A stretch of DNA of 64,000 nt from Alphaproteobacteria bacterium (GTDB taxonomy: Bacteria > Pseudomonadota > Alphaproteobacteria > UBA6615): positions 1 through 64,000 of the forward strand of contig JAJFJA010000047.1 in assembly GCA_021774445.1 (NCBI GenBank), written 5' to 3'. A program made the translations under genes and the position numbers. The notes below the pieces were generated by a model. That model was not told the DNA's origin. It saw nothing but the letters and a program-made list of their open reading frames with translations, and did not search any database. How positions within the stretch are numbered: the stretch's first letter is position 1; each line of letters opens with the position of its first letter. Shown here one piece after another: positions 55,944-64,000 of this stretch.

Positions 55944-57662
55944 ATGTCGGATATCGAGCGCGCGATTTTGAATGATGTCACGGCAGATATGCCATGGGCC
56001 CTCGTTGAGGCATTTGCCAAATTTCCGCGGTGGCGCCCGCAGGATGTAAACGAGGCCTGCGACATGATGACGGCGCGGCTGGCGGCCGCCGGCGTGCCGG
56101 TCACGGTCCATGAGCCGGAGCTCTATCTGAGCGTTCCTTTCGAGGCCTCGGTTGAAGCCGCGGGGGTCACGTTTCCCGCCAAGCCGCCGGCCTACAGTGT
56201 CGACACGCCGGAAGGTTTGGAAGCCGAACTCGTTTACGTCCCGGCGACATTTTCGAAGGGTGTCAGCAGCTTATTTGACAATGCGGTGGGCGCCAACCCG
56301 GAGCGCATTGCCGGCAAGATCGTAATTTCCGAGGGGTTCTCATTCCCCGGCAAGATATTGGATTTTGAGCGCGCCGGGGCCGTCGGGGTGATTGCCGTGA
56401 ATCCGGGCAAGAATGCCCACTGGGGTATCTGCACGTCTATTTGGGGCACGCCGGATCTCGATGATCTGCCGCGTAAACCGACCATCACAGTTGCCGCCGT
56501 TAACAACCCGGACGGCCTCAAGCTCATCGAGATGGCCGACAAGGGCCAGAAGGTGACCATCCGCACGAAGATGCAGGAGGGTTGGTTCAAGCAGAAGCTG
56601 CCGGTGGTCCAGATCGACGGCACCGAGGAGCCGGAGAAATTTGTCTTCGTCCATGGTCATTATGACAGCTGGGATGTCGGCGTCGGCGACAACGCTACGG
56701 GTGATGCGACCCTGCTCGAGCTGGCGCGGGTGCTATGGCAGAACAAGGACAAGCTCAAACGTTCGGTGCGCATTGCCTGGTGGCCGGGCCACTCCACGGG
56801 CCGGTACGCCGGCAGCACCTGGTTCGCCGACGCCTTCGCCATCGACCTCGACGAGAACTGCGTCGCTCAGATCAACTGCGATTCCCCTGGTTGCCGCTGG
56901 GCCACCCTGTTCAAGGACGTCTCCTGGATGTCCGAAACCGAAGCCTATGTGCAGGACGTTATTAAGGATGTGACCGGCCTCGACTCCCAAGGTGATCGGC
57001 CGCACCGTGCCGGCGACTATGCCTTCAACAATATCGGCCTCTCCAGCTTCTTCATGCTCAGTTCGACGATGCCGGACGAATTGCGCGAAGAAAAAGGCTA
57101 CTACGCCGTCGGCGGCTGCGGCGGCAACATCGCCTGGCATACCGAGGATGACACTCTGGAGATCGCCGACCGTGAGATCATGGTTCGCGACATCAAGGTG
57201 TATCTCGGCACCATCGTCCGGCTCGCGAATAGTGACGTGCTGCCGTTCGATTGGCGAGCGACGGCGAAAGAACTTGCCGGGACCCTCGACAAATACCAGC
57301 AGGCGGCCGGTAGCCGGTTCGACCTCAGCGCCGCGCGCACGGCGATCGAGGAGCTATCCGCGAGCCTCGAGAGTTTTTATGCCGCGATTGCGGCCGGCGG
57401 TGTTTCTCGCGACAGCGCCAACGAGGCGATCATGCGGTTGGCACGCATCCTGGTGCCGATCAACTTCACCCGTGAAGCCCGGTTCCGTCACGATCCGGCG
57501 CTGCCGGTGCCAGCGCTACCAACATTATCTGTGGCGGCGGAGCTGGACGGATACACCGATGACACCCTCGGCTTTGCGCAGACCCAACTGACACGCGGTC
57601 AGAACCGCGTCGTCGCGGCGATGAGGGAAGCCCGGCGCTGCGTTGAGAGAGCTCTCACATAA
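55944..57662 (+). CDS. M28-family metallopeptidase-like protein with altered active site (copy 3)
   Basis: 572 aa, cytoplasmic. H239 and D241 in HGHYDSWD, D249 in VGDNATGD, H283-S284 at the place of the normal Glu-Glu pair (WWPGHSTGRYAGS), D313 in NCDSPGC and H399 in AWHTEDD. The PA-like domain is at about 130-230. AGGGGAG lies 10 nt before ATG 55944. Closely related to copies 1 and 2 over the full length. It begins the right-hand operon of M20 peptidases and hydantoinase genes. Confidence 0.88.
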   Translation: MSDIERAILNDVTADMPWALVEAFAKFPRWRPQDVNEACDMMTARLAAAGVPVTVHEPELYLSVPFEASVEAAGVTFPAKPPAYSVDTPEGLEAELVYVPATFSKGVSSLFDNAVGANPERIAGKIVISEGFSFPGKILDFERAGAVGVIAVNPGKNAHWGICTSIWGTPDLDDLPRKPTITVAAVNNPDGLKLIEMADKGQKVTIRTKMQEGWFKQKLPVVQIDGTEEPEKFVFVHGHYDSWDVGVGDNATGDATLLELARVLWQNKDKLKRSVRIAWWPGHSTGRYAGSTWFADAFAIDLDENCVAQINCDSPGCRWATLFKDVSWMSETEAYVQDVIKDVTGLDSQGDRPHRAGDYAFNNIGLSSFFMLSSTMPDELREEKGYYAVGGCGGNIAWHTEDDTLEIADREIMVRDIKVYLGTIVRLANSDVLPFDWRATAKELAGTLDKYQQAAGSRFDLSAARTAIEELSASLESFYAAIAAGGVSRDSANEAIMRLARILVPINFTREARFRHDPALPVPALPTLSVAAELDGYTDDTLGFAQTQLTRGQNRVVAAMREARRCVERALT

Positions 57663-57680
57663 CTCTCGAAGGCAGCCTAC

Positions 57681-57709
57681 GGGAGGCAGGTCGCTCAGAC
57701 CTGCCTCCC
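57681..57709 (+). terminator. Perfect 12-bp hairpin between M28 and M20 genes
   Basis: Arms GGGAGGCAGGTC and GACCTGCCTCCC with loop GCTCA, 18 nt after the M28 stop. The following ATTCGATTG is not a clear T-run, so partial termination or mRNA stabilisation is likelier than a full stop. Confidence 0.65.
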
Positions 57710-57740
57710 ATTCGATTGAACAACAAGGGGATGATCGATC

Positions 57741-59147
57741 ATGGCAGCAAGTCGCAGTGGCGCGCTTGCCCGCGCCGCGGAGCATCTGGACAGCGGCGAT
57801 TTCATGAACGATCTCGGCCGCAGGGTCGCTATTCCGACAGAGAGTCAGGAACCCCATCGCCTGCCCGATCTATACCGCTATGTGAACGATGAAATCCGGC
57901 CCTGGCTTGAACCCCTAGGCTATGAATGTGAGGTCTTCGACAATTCCGTTGCCGGCGGCGGGCCATTCCTGGTCGCCCGGCGGATCGAAGATCCGGCCCG
58001 GCCGACTCTGTTGACCTATGGCCATGGCGATGTCGTGCGCGGCTTGCCGGAGCAATGGCGTGACGGCCTTGATCCCTGGGTGCTGACCAAGAAGGATGAC
58101 CGCTATTACGGCCGCGGCACGGCCGATAACAAAGCCCAGCACAGTATCGTCATGGCGGCCCTCAAGACGGTGTTGCAAGAGCGCGACCACCACGGCTTCA
58201 ATTCCAAGATCTTTATCGAGTTGAGCGAGGAGATCGGCTCGCCGGGCCTCGACGAGTTCTGCCGTGACCACAAGGAGCTGCTCGCCGCCGATCTCTTGCT
58301 GGCGTCGGATGGCCCCCGCATGCGTCCCGACCGCTCGGACATCAAGCTCGGCAACCGCGGTGCCATGTCCTTCGACCTGATCGTCGACCTTCGCGAAGGC
58401 AGCCGCCATTCCGGTCATTGGGGCGGCGTGCTCGAGGACCCTGGTGTAACCCTGGCCCAGGCGATCTCGACGATCACCACACCCAAGGGCAAGATCTTGA
58501 TCGACGATTGGCTGCCCGAGGCAATGCCGCCGGCAGTTCGCCAGGCGTTGGAGAGTTGCGAGGTCGACCCCGGGCCCGACTTTCCCACCATCGATCCCGA
58601 TTGGGGCGAACCGGGATTGACCCGGCCGGAAAAGATGTTCGCTTGGACCAGCTTCATTGTTCTGGCCTTTATCACCGGCCGGCCGGAGAATCCGGTAAAC
58701 GGTGTTCAGCCGAATGCCAACGCCCGCTGCCAGATTCGCTTCTCCGCCGACGTGGACCCGGAGAAGTTCCTGCCCGCCTTGCGCCGGCATCTCGACGAAC
58801 GCGGCTTCCCGCAAGTTGAGATTCGCCCGGCCGGCCACAGTTATTTTCCGGCGTCGCGCACCGATCCGGAGAATCCCTGGGTCAAATGGGCCATCGACTC
58901 CATAGCCGAGACCGAGGGGCGCCGTCCGATCATCGTGCCCAATTCCGCCGGCGGCCTGCCGAGCGACATCTTCGCCCGCAATCTCGGTGTCCCCACCTTG
59001 TGGGTGCCGCACTCCTACACCGGCTGCTGTCAGCACGGCCCCAACGAGCATGTCTTGCACCACATCATGCGTGAAGGTCTGCAGATCATGACCGGTCTGT
59101 TCTGGGATCTCGGCACCGAGTCCACACCGCCGGCGCGCCCGTCATGA
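57741..59147 (+). CDS. M20-family metallopeptidase (dipeptidase/deacylase-like)
   Basis: 468 aa. Metal-site motifs: His and Asp in TYGHGDVVRG, bridging Asp in YGRGTADNKAQH, Glu pair in ELSEEIGSPGL, and the last His in SCCQH-like TGCCQHGPNEH. A dimerisation domain is inserted at about 200-330. M20 enzymes cleave dipeptides or N-acyl amino acids. The stop overlaps the next M20 gene by 4 nt. Confidence 0.9.
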   Translation: MAASRSGALARAAEHLDSGDFMNDLGRRVAIPTESQEPHRLPDLYRYVNDEIRPWLEPLGYECEVFDNSVAGGGPFLVARRIEDPARPTLLTYGHGDVVRGLPEQWRDGLDPWVLTKKDDRYYGRGTADNKAQHSIVMAALKTVLQERDHHGFNSKIFIELSEEIGSPGLDEFCRDHKELLAADLLLASDGPRMRPDRSDIKLGNRGAMSFDLIVDLREGSRHSGHWGGVLEDPGVTLAQAISTITTPKGKILIDDWLPEAMPPAVRQALESCEVDPGPDFPTIDPDWGEPGLTRPEKMFAWTSFIVLAFITGRPENPVNGVQPNANARCQIRFSADVDPEKFLPALRRHLDERGFPQVEIRPAGHSYFPASRTDPENPWVKWAIDSIAETEGRRPIIVPNSAGGLPSDIFARNLGVPTLWVPHSYTGCCQHGPNEHVLHHIMREGLQIMTGLFWDLGTESTPPARPS

Positions 59148-60271
59148 CCCGCGACCCGTCATTCGACACCAGCGAAATCCTCGATGGCGTTCGCGGTTGG
59201 GTTGAGGTCGAAACGCCGACCGATTGCCCCGAGGCCATTAATGGATTGATGGACAAGGTCGGCGCTGACTATGCGGAACTTGGCGCCATCGTCGAACGCA
59301 TACCCGGCTCTGACGGCTACGGCGACTTGCTGCGGGTGCGCAGCCCCTGGGGGGGTGACGGTCCTGGCGTTTTAGTGCTCAGCCATCTCGACACCGTCCA
59401 TCCGATCGGCACATTGGAGACCATGCCCTTCCGGATCGACGGCGATATCGCCTATGGCCCGGGTATCTACGACATGAAGGGCGGCGCCTATCTCGGCTTC
59501 AACGGTTTTCGTGAGTTGGTCCGCACGGGGCGCGAGACGCCACTGCCGATAACATTCCTTTATGTGTCGGAGGAAGAGGTCGGCAGCCCCATATCGCGCG
59601 ACCATATCATCGCCGCGGCGGAGCAGGCGCGATATGTTCTAGTGACGGAGCCGGCCCGTGAGGGCGGCAAAATCGTCACCGCGCGCAAGGGGTCGGCCCG
59701 CTTTGACATCAGCATCTTTGGCAAGGCCTCGCACTCCGGGGCCCGGCACCAAGACGGACGCAGTGCCATCAAGGAACTTGCCCGGCAGATTCTCGATCTC
59801 GAGGCGATGACCGATTACGACCTTGGCCTCACCGTGAACGTCGGCGTCGTCGGCGGCGGCACCAGGGCCAATGTGGTGCCGGCGCAAGCTCAGGCGATGG
59901 TTGATATGCGCGTGCCGACGCCCGCCGTTGCCGAAACCGCGATTGCAAAGGTGCAAGCCATCGAGCCCTATGATCCCGACGTGCGTATTGAGATCGCCGG
60001 CGGCCTGAACCGTCCGCCTTACGAGAAGGGGCCGGAGATTGCTGCTTTGTTCGACCACGCCAGAACCTTGGCCGCGGATATTGGGTTCGATCTTCAGGAC
60101 CTGAAAACCGGAGGCGGCAGCGATGGCAATCTTACCGCTCATCTAGCCCCAACCCTCGACGGTCTCGGCATTGATGGCAAAGGCGGCCATACGAACTATG
60201 AACAGCTCTACATCTCGTCGATAGCCCCCCGTGCGGAACTGATGTTCCGGCTCCTCGAAACCCTGCGCTAA
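59144..60271 (+). CDS. M20-family metallopeptidase (glutamate carboxypeptidase-like)
   Basis: 375 aa. LSHLDTVHPIG (His, Asp), IYDMKGGAYL (bridging Asp), VSEEEVGSP (Glu pair), and HSGARHQDGRSA in the dimerisation domain; GGGSDGNLTAH carries another conserved site. The family includes carboxypeptidase G2 and related peptidases. Coupled to the M20 before it and 13 nt before hyuA. Confidence 0.9.
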   Translation: MTRDPSFDTSEILDGVRGWVEVETPTDCPEAINGLMDKVGADYAELGAIVERIPGSDGYGDLLRVRSPWGGDGPGVLVLSHLDTVHPIGTLETMPFRIDGDIAYGPGIYDMKGGAYLGFNGFRELVRTGRETPLPITFLYVSEEEVGSPISRDHIIAAAEQARYVLVTEPAREGGKIVTARKGSARFDISIFGKASHSGARHQDGRSAIKELARQILDLEAMTDYDLGLTVNVGVVGGGTRANVVPAQAQAMVDMRVPTPAVAETAIAKVQAIEPYDPDVRIEIAGGLNRPPYEKGPEIAALFDHARTLAADIGFDLQDLKTGGGSDGNLTAHLAPTLDGLGIDGKGGHTNYEQLYISSIAPRAELMFRLLETLR

Positions 60272-60284
60272 GCGGCGACCGAGT

Positions 60285-62414
60285 ATGTCTAGATCCCCAG
60301 CATACAGATTGGGCTGCGATATCGGTGGGACGTTCACCGATTTCATTCTGCTGGACAGAGCGAGCGGACGGTATGAGATCGAGAAGGTTCTGACCACAAC
60401 TGACGACCCGTCGCGCGCCGTGGATGAAGGCATCGCCGGGCTCGCGAACCGGCGGCCGGATTTCCCGGCCGTCTGCGAGAACATCATCCACGGCACGACT
60501 TTGGTCATCAACGCGGTTATTGAGCGCAAGGGGGCAGCCACGGCAATCGTCGCCACTGAAGGCTTCGCCGACCTGCTCGAAATGCGCAAGGAGATCCGTT
60601 ACGACATTTATGATATCGCCGCTGTCTATCCGGCGCCCTTGGTCTCTCGTGAGCATCGCTTCGAACTCGCCGAGCGCGTAACGGCCGACGGCGCGGTCCT
60701 ACGGCCAATTGCGGATGGCAGCATCGAAACGGTCCTCGGACAACTACGCGACGCCGGCATTGAGTCGGTCGCGGTCGCCCTGTTGCACGCCTACGCCAAC
60801 CCGGTGCATGAGCGCGCCTTTGCCGCCGCAGCAGCCGTGGCGGCACCACAGCTCCTCGTCACCCTGTCGTCGGATGTCTTGCCCGAGATCAAAGAGTTCG
60901 AGCGCACCAGCACGACCGCGATCAATGCCTATGTTCGCCCCCTGGTCGATCGCTATCTTGCACGCCTTGAAAACAGGCTGCGCGACCGCGGCTTCGATTG
61001 CGGGCTCTATCTCATGCTCTCCGGCGGCGGCATCATCGGCACCGGGGCCGCCAGGCGCGTCCCGGTTCGCTTGATCGAGTCGGGCCCCGTTGGCGGCGCC
61101 ATTGCTGCCGGCCATATCGGCGACATTGCCGGGGTCAAGGATGTCATCTCCTTTGACATGGGCGGGACCACGGCCAAGGGCTGTCTCATCCACGGTGGTG
61201 ATTTGCCGATCACCACTAATCTCGAGGTCGATCGGGTCCACCGTTTCAAGCGCGGCAGCGGCACCCCGGTTGCCGTGCCGACGGTCGACCTGGTGGAGAT
61301 TGGTGCCGGCGGCGGCAGCATCGCCAGCATCGACGAACTTGGTCTTATCCAAGTCGGCCCGCAAAGCGCTGGCGCCGATCCGGGGCCAATATGTTATGGC
61401 CTTGGCGGCACCTTGCCGACTGTCACCGATGCCAATCTCGTGCTCGGTTACCTCGATGCCGACTATTTTCTCGGCGGTGCCATGACCCTCGACGCCGACG
61501 GCGCGCGGCGCGGCGTTGAGCAGGTGATCGGCAAGCCTTTGCAACTCTCGGCCGAGGAGGCCGCTTGGGGCATCCGCGAAGTCGTGAACGAAAATATGAC
61601 CTCCGCCTTTCGCATGTATGTCGCGGAAAGGGGCGGCGACGTCCCGGCGGCCACGTTGGTCGCCTTTGGTGGCGCCGGTCCGCTCCATGCCGACGGCGTC
61701 GGGCGCAAGCTTGGCGTCAAGAAGATCATCGTGCCGCGCGCCGCCGGTGTTTTCTCCGCACTCGGTTTTCTGGTGTCGCCGGTCTCATACGAAGTCTCGC
61801 GCACCGCGGTGACGCGCCTCGGCACGGCCGATGGGCGGGAGTTGGAGGTCCTCTATGGTGAGCTTGAGGCCGCGGCCGGCGAAGTAATCGCCGAAGCGAC
61901 AGCGGGTTTGCAGATCACATTCGAGCGCATCGCCGAGATGAGTTATGTCGGCCAGGGCCATCAAATCCGTGTCGCCGTTCCGGCTCCGGAACCCCAAGCG
62001 AGAGGGCCTCAGGCGAATGGCGCCGCGGCGGTTGACATCGCCGCGCTCGACCGTGCCTTTGCCGCCGACTATAGCCGCCAGTACGGCTATGCCTATGACG
62101 ATCTCGAGACCCAGATTGTCACCCTTCGCGTGGTGGCATCGGCGCATGGCAGTGTTCCGGAAGTCCTTGTCCCCTTTCCCACCATGGCCCGTGAAAGCAG
62201 CCTGAAGGCGGTACGGGCGGCCTATGACCCTATGGGCCGTCGATTTGTCGATCATGAAGTCCATGCTATGGATCGGCTTCAGGCGGATCAGTCCATCGCC
62301 GGTCCGGCAATCATTGAAGAACGTGAAGCGACCCTGGTCGTCGCCGCTGGCGCTGTCGCACGCGCTCAGCCGCGCGGCTGGGTGGAAGTCACGCTTGGCG
62401 GAGAGACATCGTGA
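60285..62414 (+). CDS. hyuA: Hydantoinase/oxoprolinase A subunit (N-methylhydantoinase A-like)
   Basis: 709 aa. The ATP-binding N-terminal motif GCDIGGTFTDFILLD and the SFDMGGTTAKGCLI motif in the middle mark the actin-like ATPase fold of HyuA; GAGGGSIASID and AFGGAGPLHA are also conserved. HyuA works with HyuB in ATP-dependent opening of hydantoin, 5-oxoproline or related cyclic amides. The GTG start of hyuB overlaps its stop (GTGA). Confidence 0.92.
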   Translation: MSRSPAYRLGCDIGGTFTDFILLDRASGRYEIEKVLTTTDDPSRAVDEGIAGLANRRPDFPAVCENIIHGTTLVINAVIERKGAATAIVATEGFADLLEMRKEIRYDIYDIAAVYPAPLVSREHRFELAERVTADGAVLRPIADGSIETVLGQLRDAGIESVAVALLHAYANPVHERAFAAAAAVAAPQLLVTLSSDVLPEIKEFERTSTTAINAYVRPLVDRYLARLENRLRDRGFDCGLYLMLSGGGIIGTGAARRVPVRLIESGPVGGAIAAGHIGDIAGVKDVISFDMGGTTAKGCLIHGGDLPITTNLEVDRVHRFKRGSGTPVAVPTVDLVEIGAGGGSIASIDELGLIQVGPQSAGADPGPICYGLGGTLPTVTDANLVLGYLDADYFLGGAMTLDADGARRGVEQVIGKPLQLSAEEAAWGIREVVNENMTSAFRMYVAERGGDVPAATLVAFGGAGPLHADGVGRKLGVKKIIVPRAAGVFSALGFLVSPVSYEVSRTAVTRLGTADGRELEVLYGELEAAAGEVIAEATAGLQITFERIAEMSYVGQGHQIRVAVPAPEPQARGPQANGAAAVDIAALDRAFAADYSRQYGYAYDDLETQIVTLRVVASAHGSVPEVLVPFPTMARESSLKAVRAAYDPMGRRFVDHEVHAMDRLQADQSIAGPAIIEEREATLVVAAGAVARAQPRGWVEVTLGGETS

Positions 62415-64000
62415 CAACGCGCGCACCAAGAAACGATCTTGACCCCATCACTTTCCAAGTCGTCTGGGCGAGACTGATCAGTATTGCCGATGAGATAGCG
62501 GCGACCCTGGTCAAGACGTCTTTCTCCCTCGTCGTCCGCGACAACCACGACTATGCCTGCGGCATTTACGATGTCTCCGGCCGCATGTTGGCGCAGTCGC
62601 TTCAATGCACGCCCGGACAAGCCGGCGCCACACCCCGTGTCGTCGCCGCCATGCTGGCGCAATACCCTGCCGCGAGTCTCTCGCCGGGTGATGTCATCAT
62701 CGCCAACGATCCATGGCTGTGCGCCGGCCACGCACCGGACATATTCATCGCGGCGCCGGTTTTTCGCCGCGACCGGATCATCGGTATTGTCTGTAACTCG
62801 GCCCACCATATCGACATGGGAGGCCGTCTCGGCGCGACCGATGCACGCGAGGTCTATGAGGAAGGCCTGATCATCCCCATCAGCAAGCTGATGATCGCCG
62901 GCCAGCCGAATGACGACCTGTTCCGCTTGTTGCGGCGCAATGTCCGCGCCTCGGACAAGGTGATCGGCGATCTGCGCGCCCAGATCGCCGCCAATCATGT
63001 CGGCGCCCGCGGTCTGGTGCAGATGATGGACGAGGTCGGCCTCGAGAGTCTCGACGCCCTGGCGGACCGGATAATCCCGCGCACCGAGGCAGCCATGCGC
63101 GCCGCCATCGCGGAAATCCCTGACGGCGTCTACAGCCATTCCGTCGACCACGACGAGCTCGATCCCGACGGCAAGCCGATACGCTTGACTGTTCGCATGG
63201 AAATCGCCGGCGACAGCGTCTCCCTCGATTACACCGGCACCTCGGCTCAGGTGCCCAAGCCCATCAACGCCGTATTCAACATCACACGCGCCTATTCGGT
63301 TTTCCCATTTGTCGCCGCCTTGTGTCCTCGGCTGCCGATGAATGACGGGATTTTCAATACGGTTCGCCTCGTTGTTCCCGAAGGCACCGTTCTCAACCCG
63401 ACGTTCCCCGCACCGGGGATGTACCGCAGCCTGCTGTCATACTATGTCGTGGAGTTGATCTATGGCGCTCTCGCCAAGGTCATCCCCCACAAGGTGATGG
63501 CACCCAGTGGTACATATCCTCTATGGATCCAGAAATTCGCCGGCCAATACGATGACGGCCGCCCCTTCGTTTCTCACTTCAACGCCCAAGGTGGCCAGGG
63601 GGCAAGGCAGGATCGAGACGGCAATTCGGCCGTCGTTTTTCCCGGCAATATCGCCAGCACCTCCGTTGAGTTGTTCGAGGTCGATGCGCCCATGCTGTGT
63701 GAGCGCAAGGCCTTTATCCCGGACAGCGCCGGTCCGGGCCGCTTCCGTGGCGGCCTTGGCCAGGAAATGGTCATCAGCAGTCTCGCCAAACACCGCGTCT
63801 CCGGCGCCTCCTCCGGCGGCCGTTTTCATGCCGGCGCCCAGGGCCTCGATGGTGGCAAGGCCGGCGGTCGTGGCAGCATACAGTTCAAAGATGGTGAGCC
63901 GTTTTCGCGCAGTAGCCAAGTCTTCTACGATCACGGCGATTTTGTCCGCCTGCGGCAGCCGGGCGGTGGCGGTTTCGGTGATCCTCTAAGTCGCGATCCC
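62411..64000 (+). CDS. hyuB: Hydantoinase/oxoprolinase B subunit (partial)
   Basis: 530 codons are visible from GTG 62411; the stop lies beyond the right edge, but the typical C-terminal motif GGGGFGDPL is already reached, so little is missing. DPITFQVVWARLISIADEIA, IIANDPWLCAGHAPDIF, CNSAHHIDMGG and NAQGGQGARQDRDG are family landmarks. It forms the ATP-dependent cyclic-amidase with HyuA. Confidence 0.92.
   Translation, partial: MTTRAPRNDLDPITFQVVWARLISIADEIAATLVKTSFSLVVRDNHDYACGIYDVSGRMLAQSLQCTPGQAGATPRVVAAMLAQYPAASLSPGDVIIANDPWLCAGHAPDIFIAAPVFRRDRIIGIVCNSAHHIDMGGRLGATDAREVYEEGLIIPISKLMIAGQPNDDLFRLLRRNVRASDKVIGDLRAQIAANHVGARGLVQMMDEVGLESLDALADRIIPRTEAAMRAAIAEIPDGVYSHSVDHDELDPDGKPIRLTVRMEIAGDSVSLDYTGTSAQVPKPINAVFNITRAYSVFPFVAALCPRLPMNDGIFNTVRLVVPEGTVLNPTFPAPGMYRSLLSYYVVELIYGALAKVIPHKVMAPSGTYPLWIQKFAGQYDDGRPFVSHFNAQGGQGARQDRDGNSAVVFPGNIASTSVELFEVDAPMLCERKAFIPDSAGPGRFRGGLGQEMVISSLAKHRVSGASSGGRFHAGAQGLDGGKAGGRGSIQFKDGEPFSRSSQVFYDHGDFVRLRQPGGGGFGDPLSRDP

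Noticed and set aside
57681..57709. Classical rho-independent terminator after M28 copy 3
   Set aside because: The stem is perfect but no T-run follows, and the next gene is on the same strand 32 nt away, so full termination is not supported.
57915..59063. 382-codon open frame on the minus strand
   Set aside because: Antisense to the M20 peptidase at 57741-59147, which has all metal-site motifs. Long antisense frames are expected at this GC content.

Overview
GC-rich (about 60-62 percent by eye), densely coding DNA with short intergenic gaps and many ATGA/GTGA stop-start overlaps. The gene content (many ABC importers, LacI/TetR/IclR regulators, GMC dehydrogenases, hydantoinases) suggests an alphaproteobacterial heterotroph, perhaps Rhodospirillales- or Hyphomicrobiales-like. 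There is no rRNA or other marker here to settle the lineage. I see no tRNA, rRNA, IS element, phage gene or CRISPR array. Nearly everything is uptake and catabolism, in four blocks.

Block A (1-14156): a long minus-strand operon runs from an SDR at 10859 down to a deacetylase cut by the left edge: two SDRs, a hydroxyacid dehydrogenase, an amidohydrolase, a peptide-type ABC binding protein with two permeases, an aminotransferase, a VOC protein, an AstE/AspA-like deacylase and a PuuE-like deacetylase. The two ATPases of the transporter lie divergently on the plus strand (10952-13029) and meet a DegT aminotransferase tail to tail.

Block B (14322-27849): a GH88 unsaturated glucuronyl hydrolase gene diverges from a LacI regulator. 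After lacI come a Gfo/Idh/MocA oxidoreductase, a CoA-transferase, a crotonase, an aldehyde dehydrogenase, a GtsABC-MalK-type sugar ABC importer and a GMC dehydrogenase. Two identical 14-bp palindromes flank the lacI-GH88 gap; one touches the lacI start codon.

Block C (28095-43628): a ribose-type ABC importer, MaoC hydratase, two aldo/keto reductases, SDR, acyl-CoA dehydrogenase, a second CoA-transferase, a TetR regulator, a second GMC dehydrogenase, a DUF993 aldolase-like protein and a sugar-isomerase-like TIM barrel. Five copies of one 18-bp inverted repeat (RTAACY-N4-AGTTAY) lie at the promoters of this block, in a pattern that covers every transcription unit. I read the block as one TetR regulon for a substrate degraded by both sugar-type and acyl-CoA-type chemistry.

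Block D (43763-64000): peptide or cyclic-amide use. It has three M28-family paralogues that lack the usual Glu-Glu pair, a quinone-oxidoreductase-like protein, an Asp/Glu (hydantoin) racemase, a complete Opp/Dpp-type importer, an IclR regulator, two M20 peptidases and HyuA/HyuB (HyuB cut by the right edge). Three related GTTTY...RAAAC palindromes mark the likely IclR-controlled promoters. The binding protein of this importer looks circularly permuted: the segment that is normally C-terminal in family-5 binding proteins sits directly after the signal peptide.

Strongest leads: the permuted binding protein, the five-site TetR regulon with its mixed sugar/CoA enzyme set, the IclR operator set, and the M28 trio with an altered active site.
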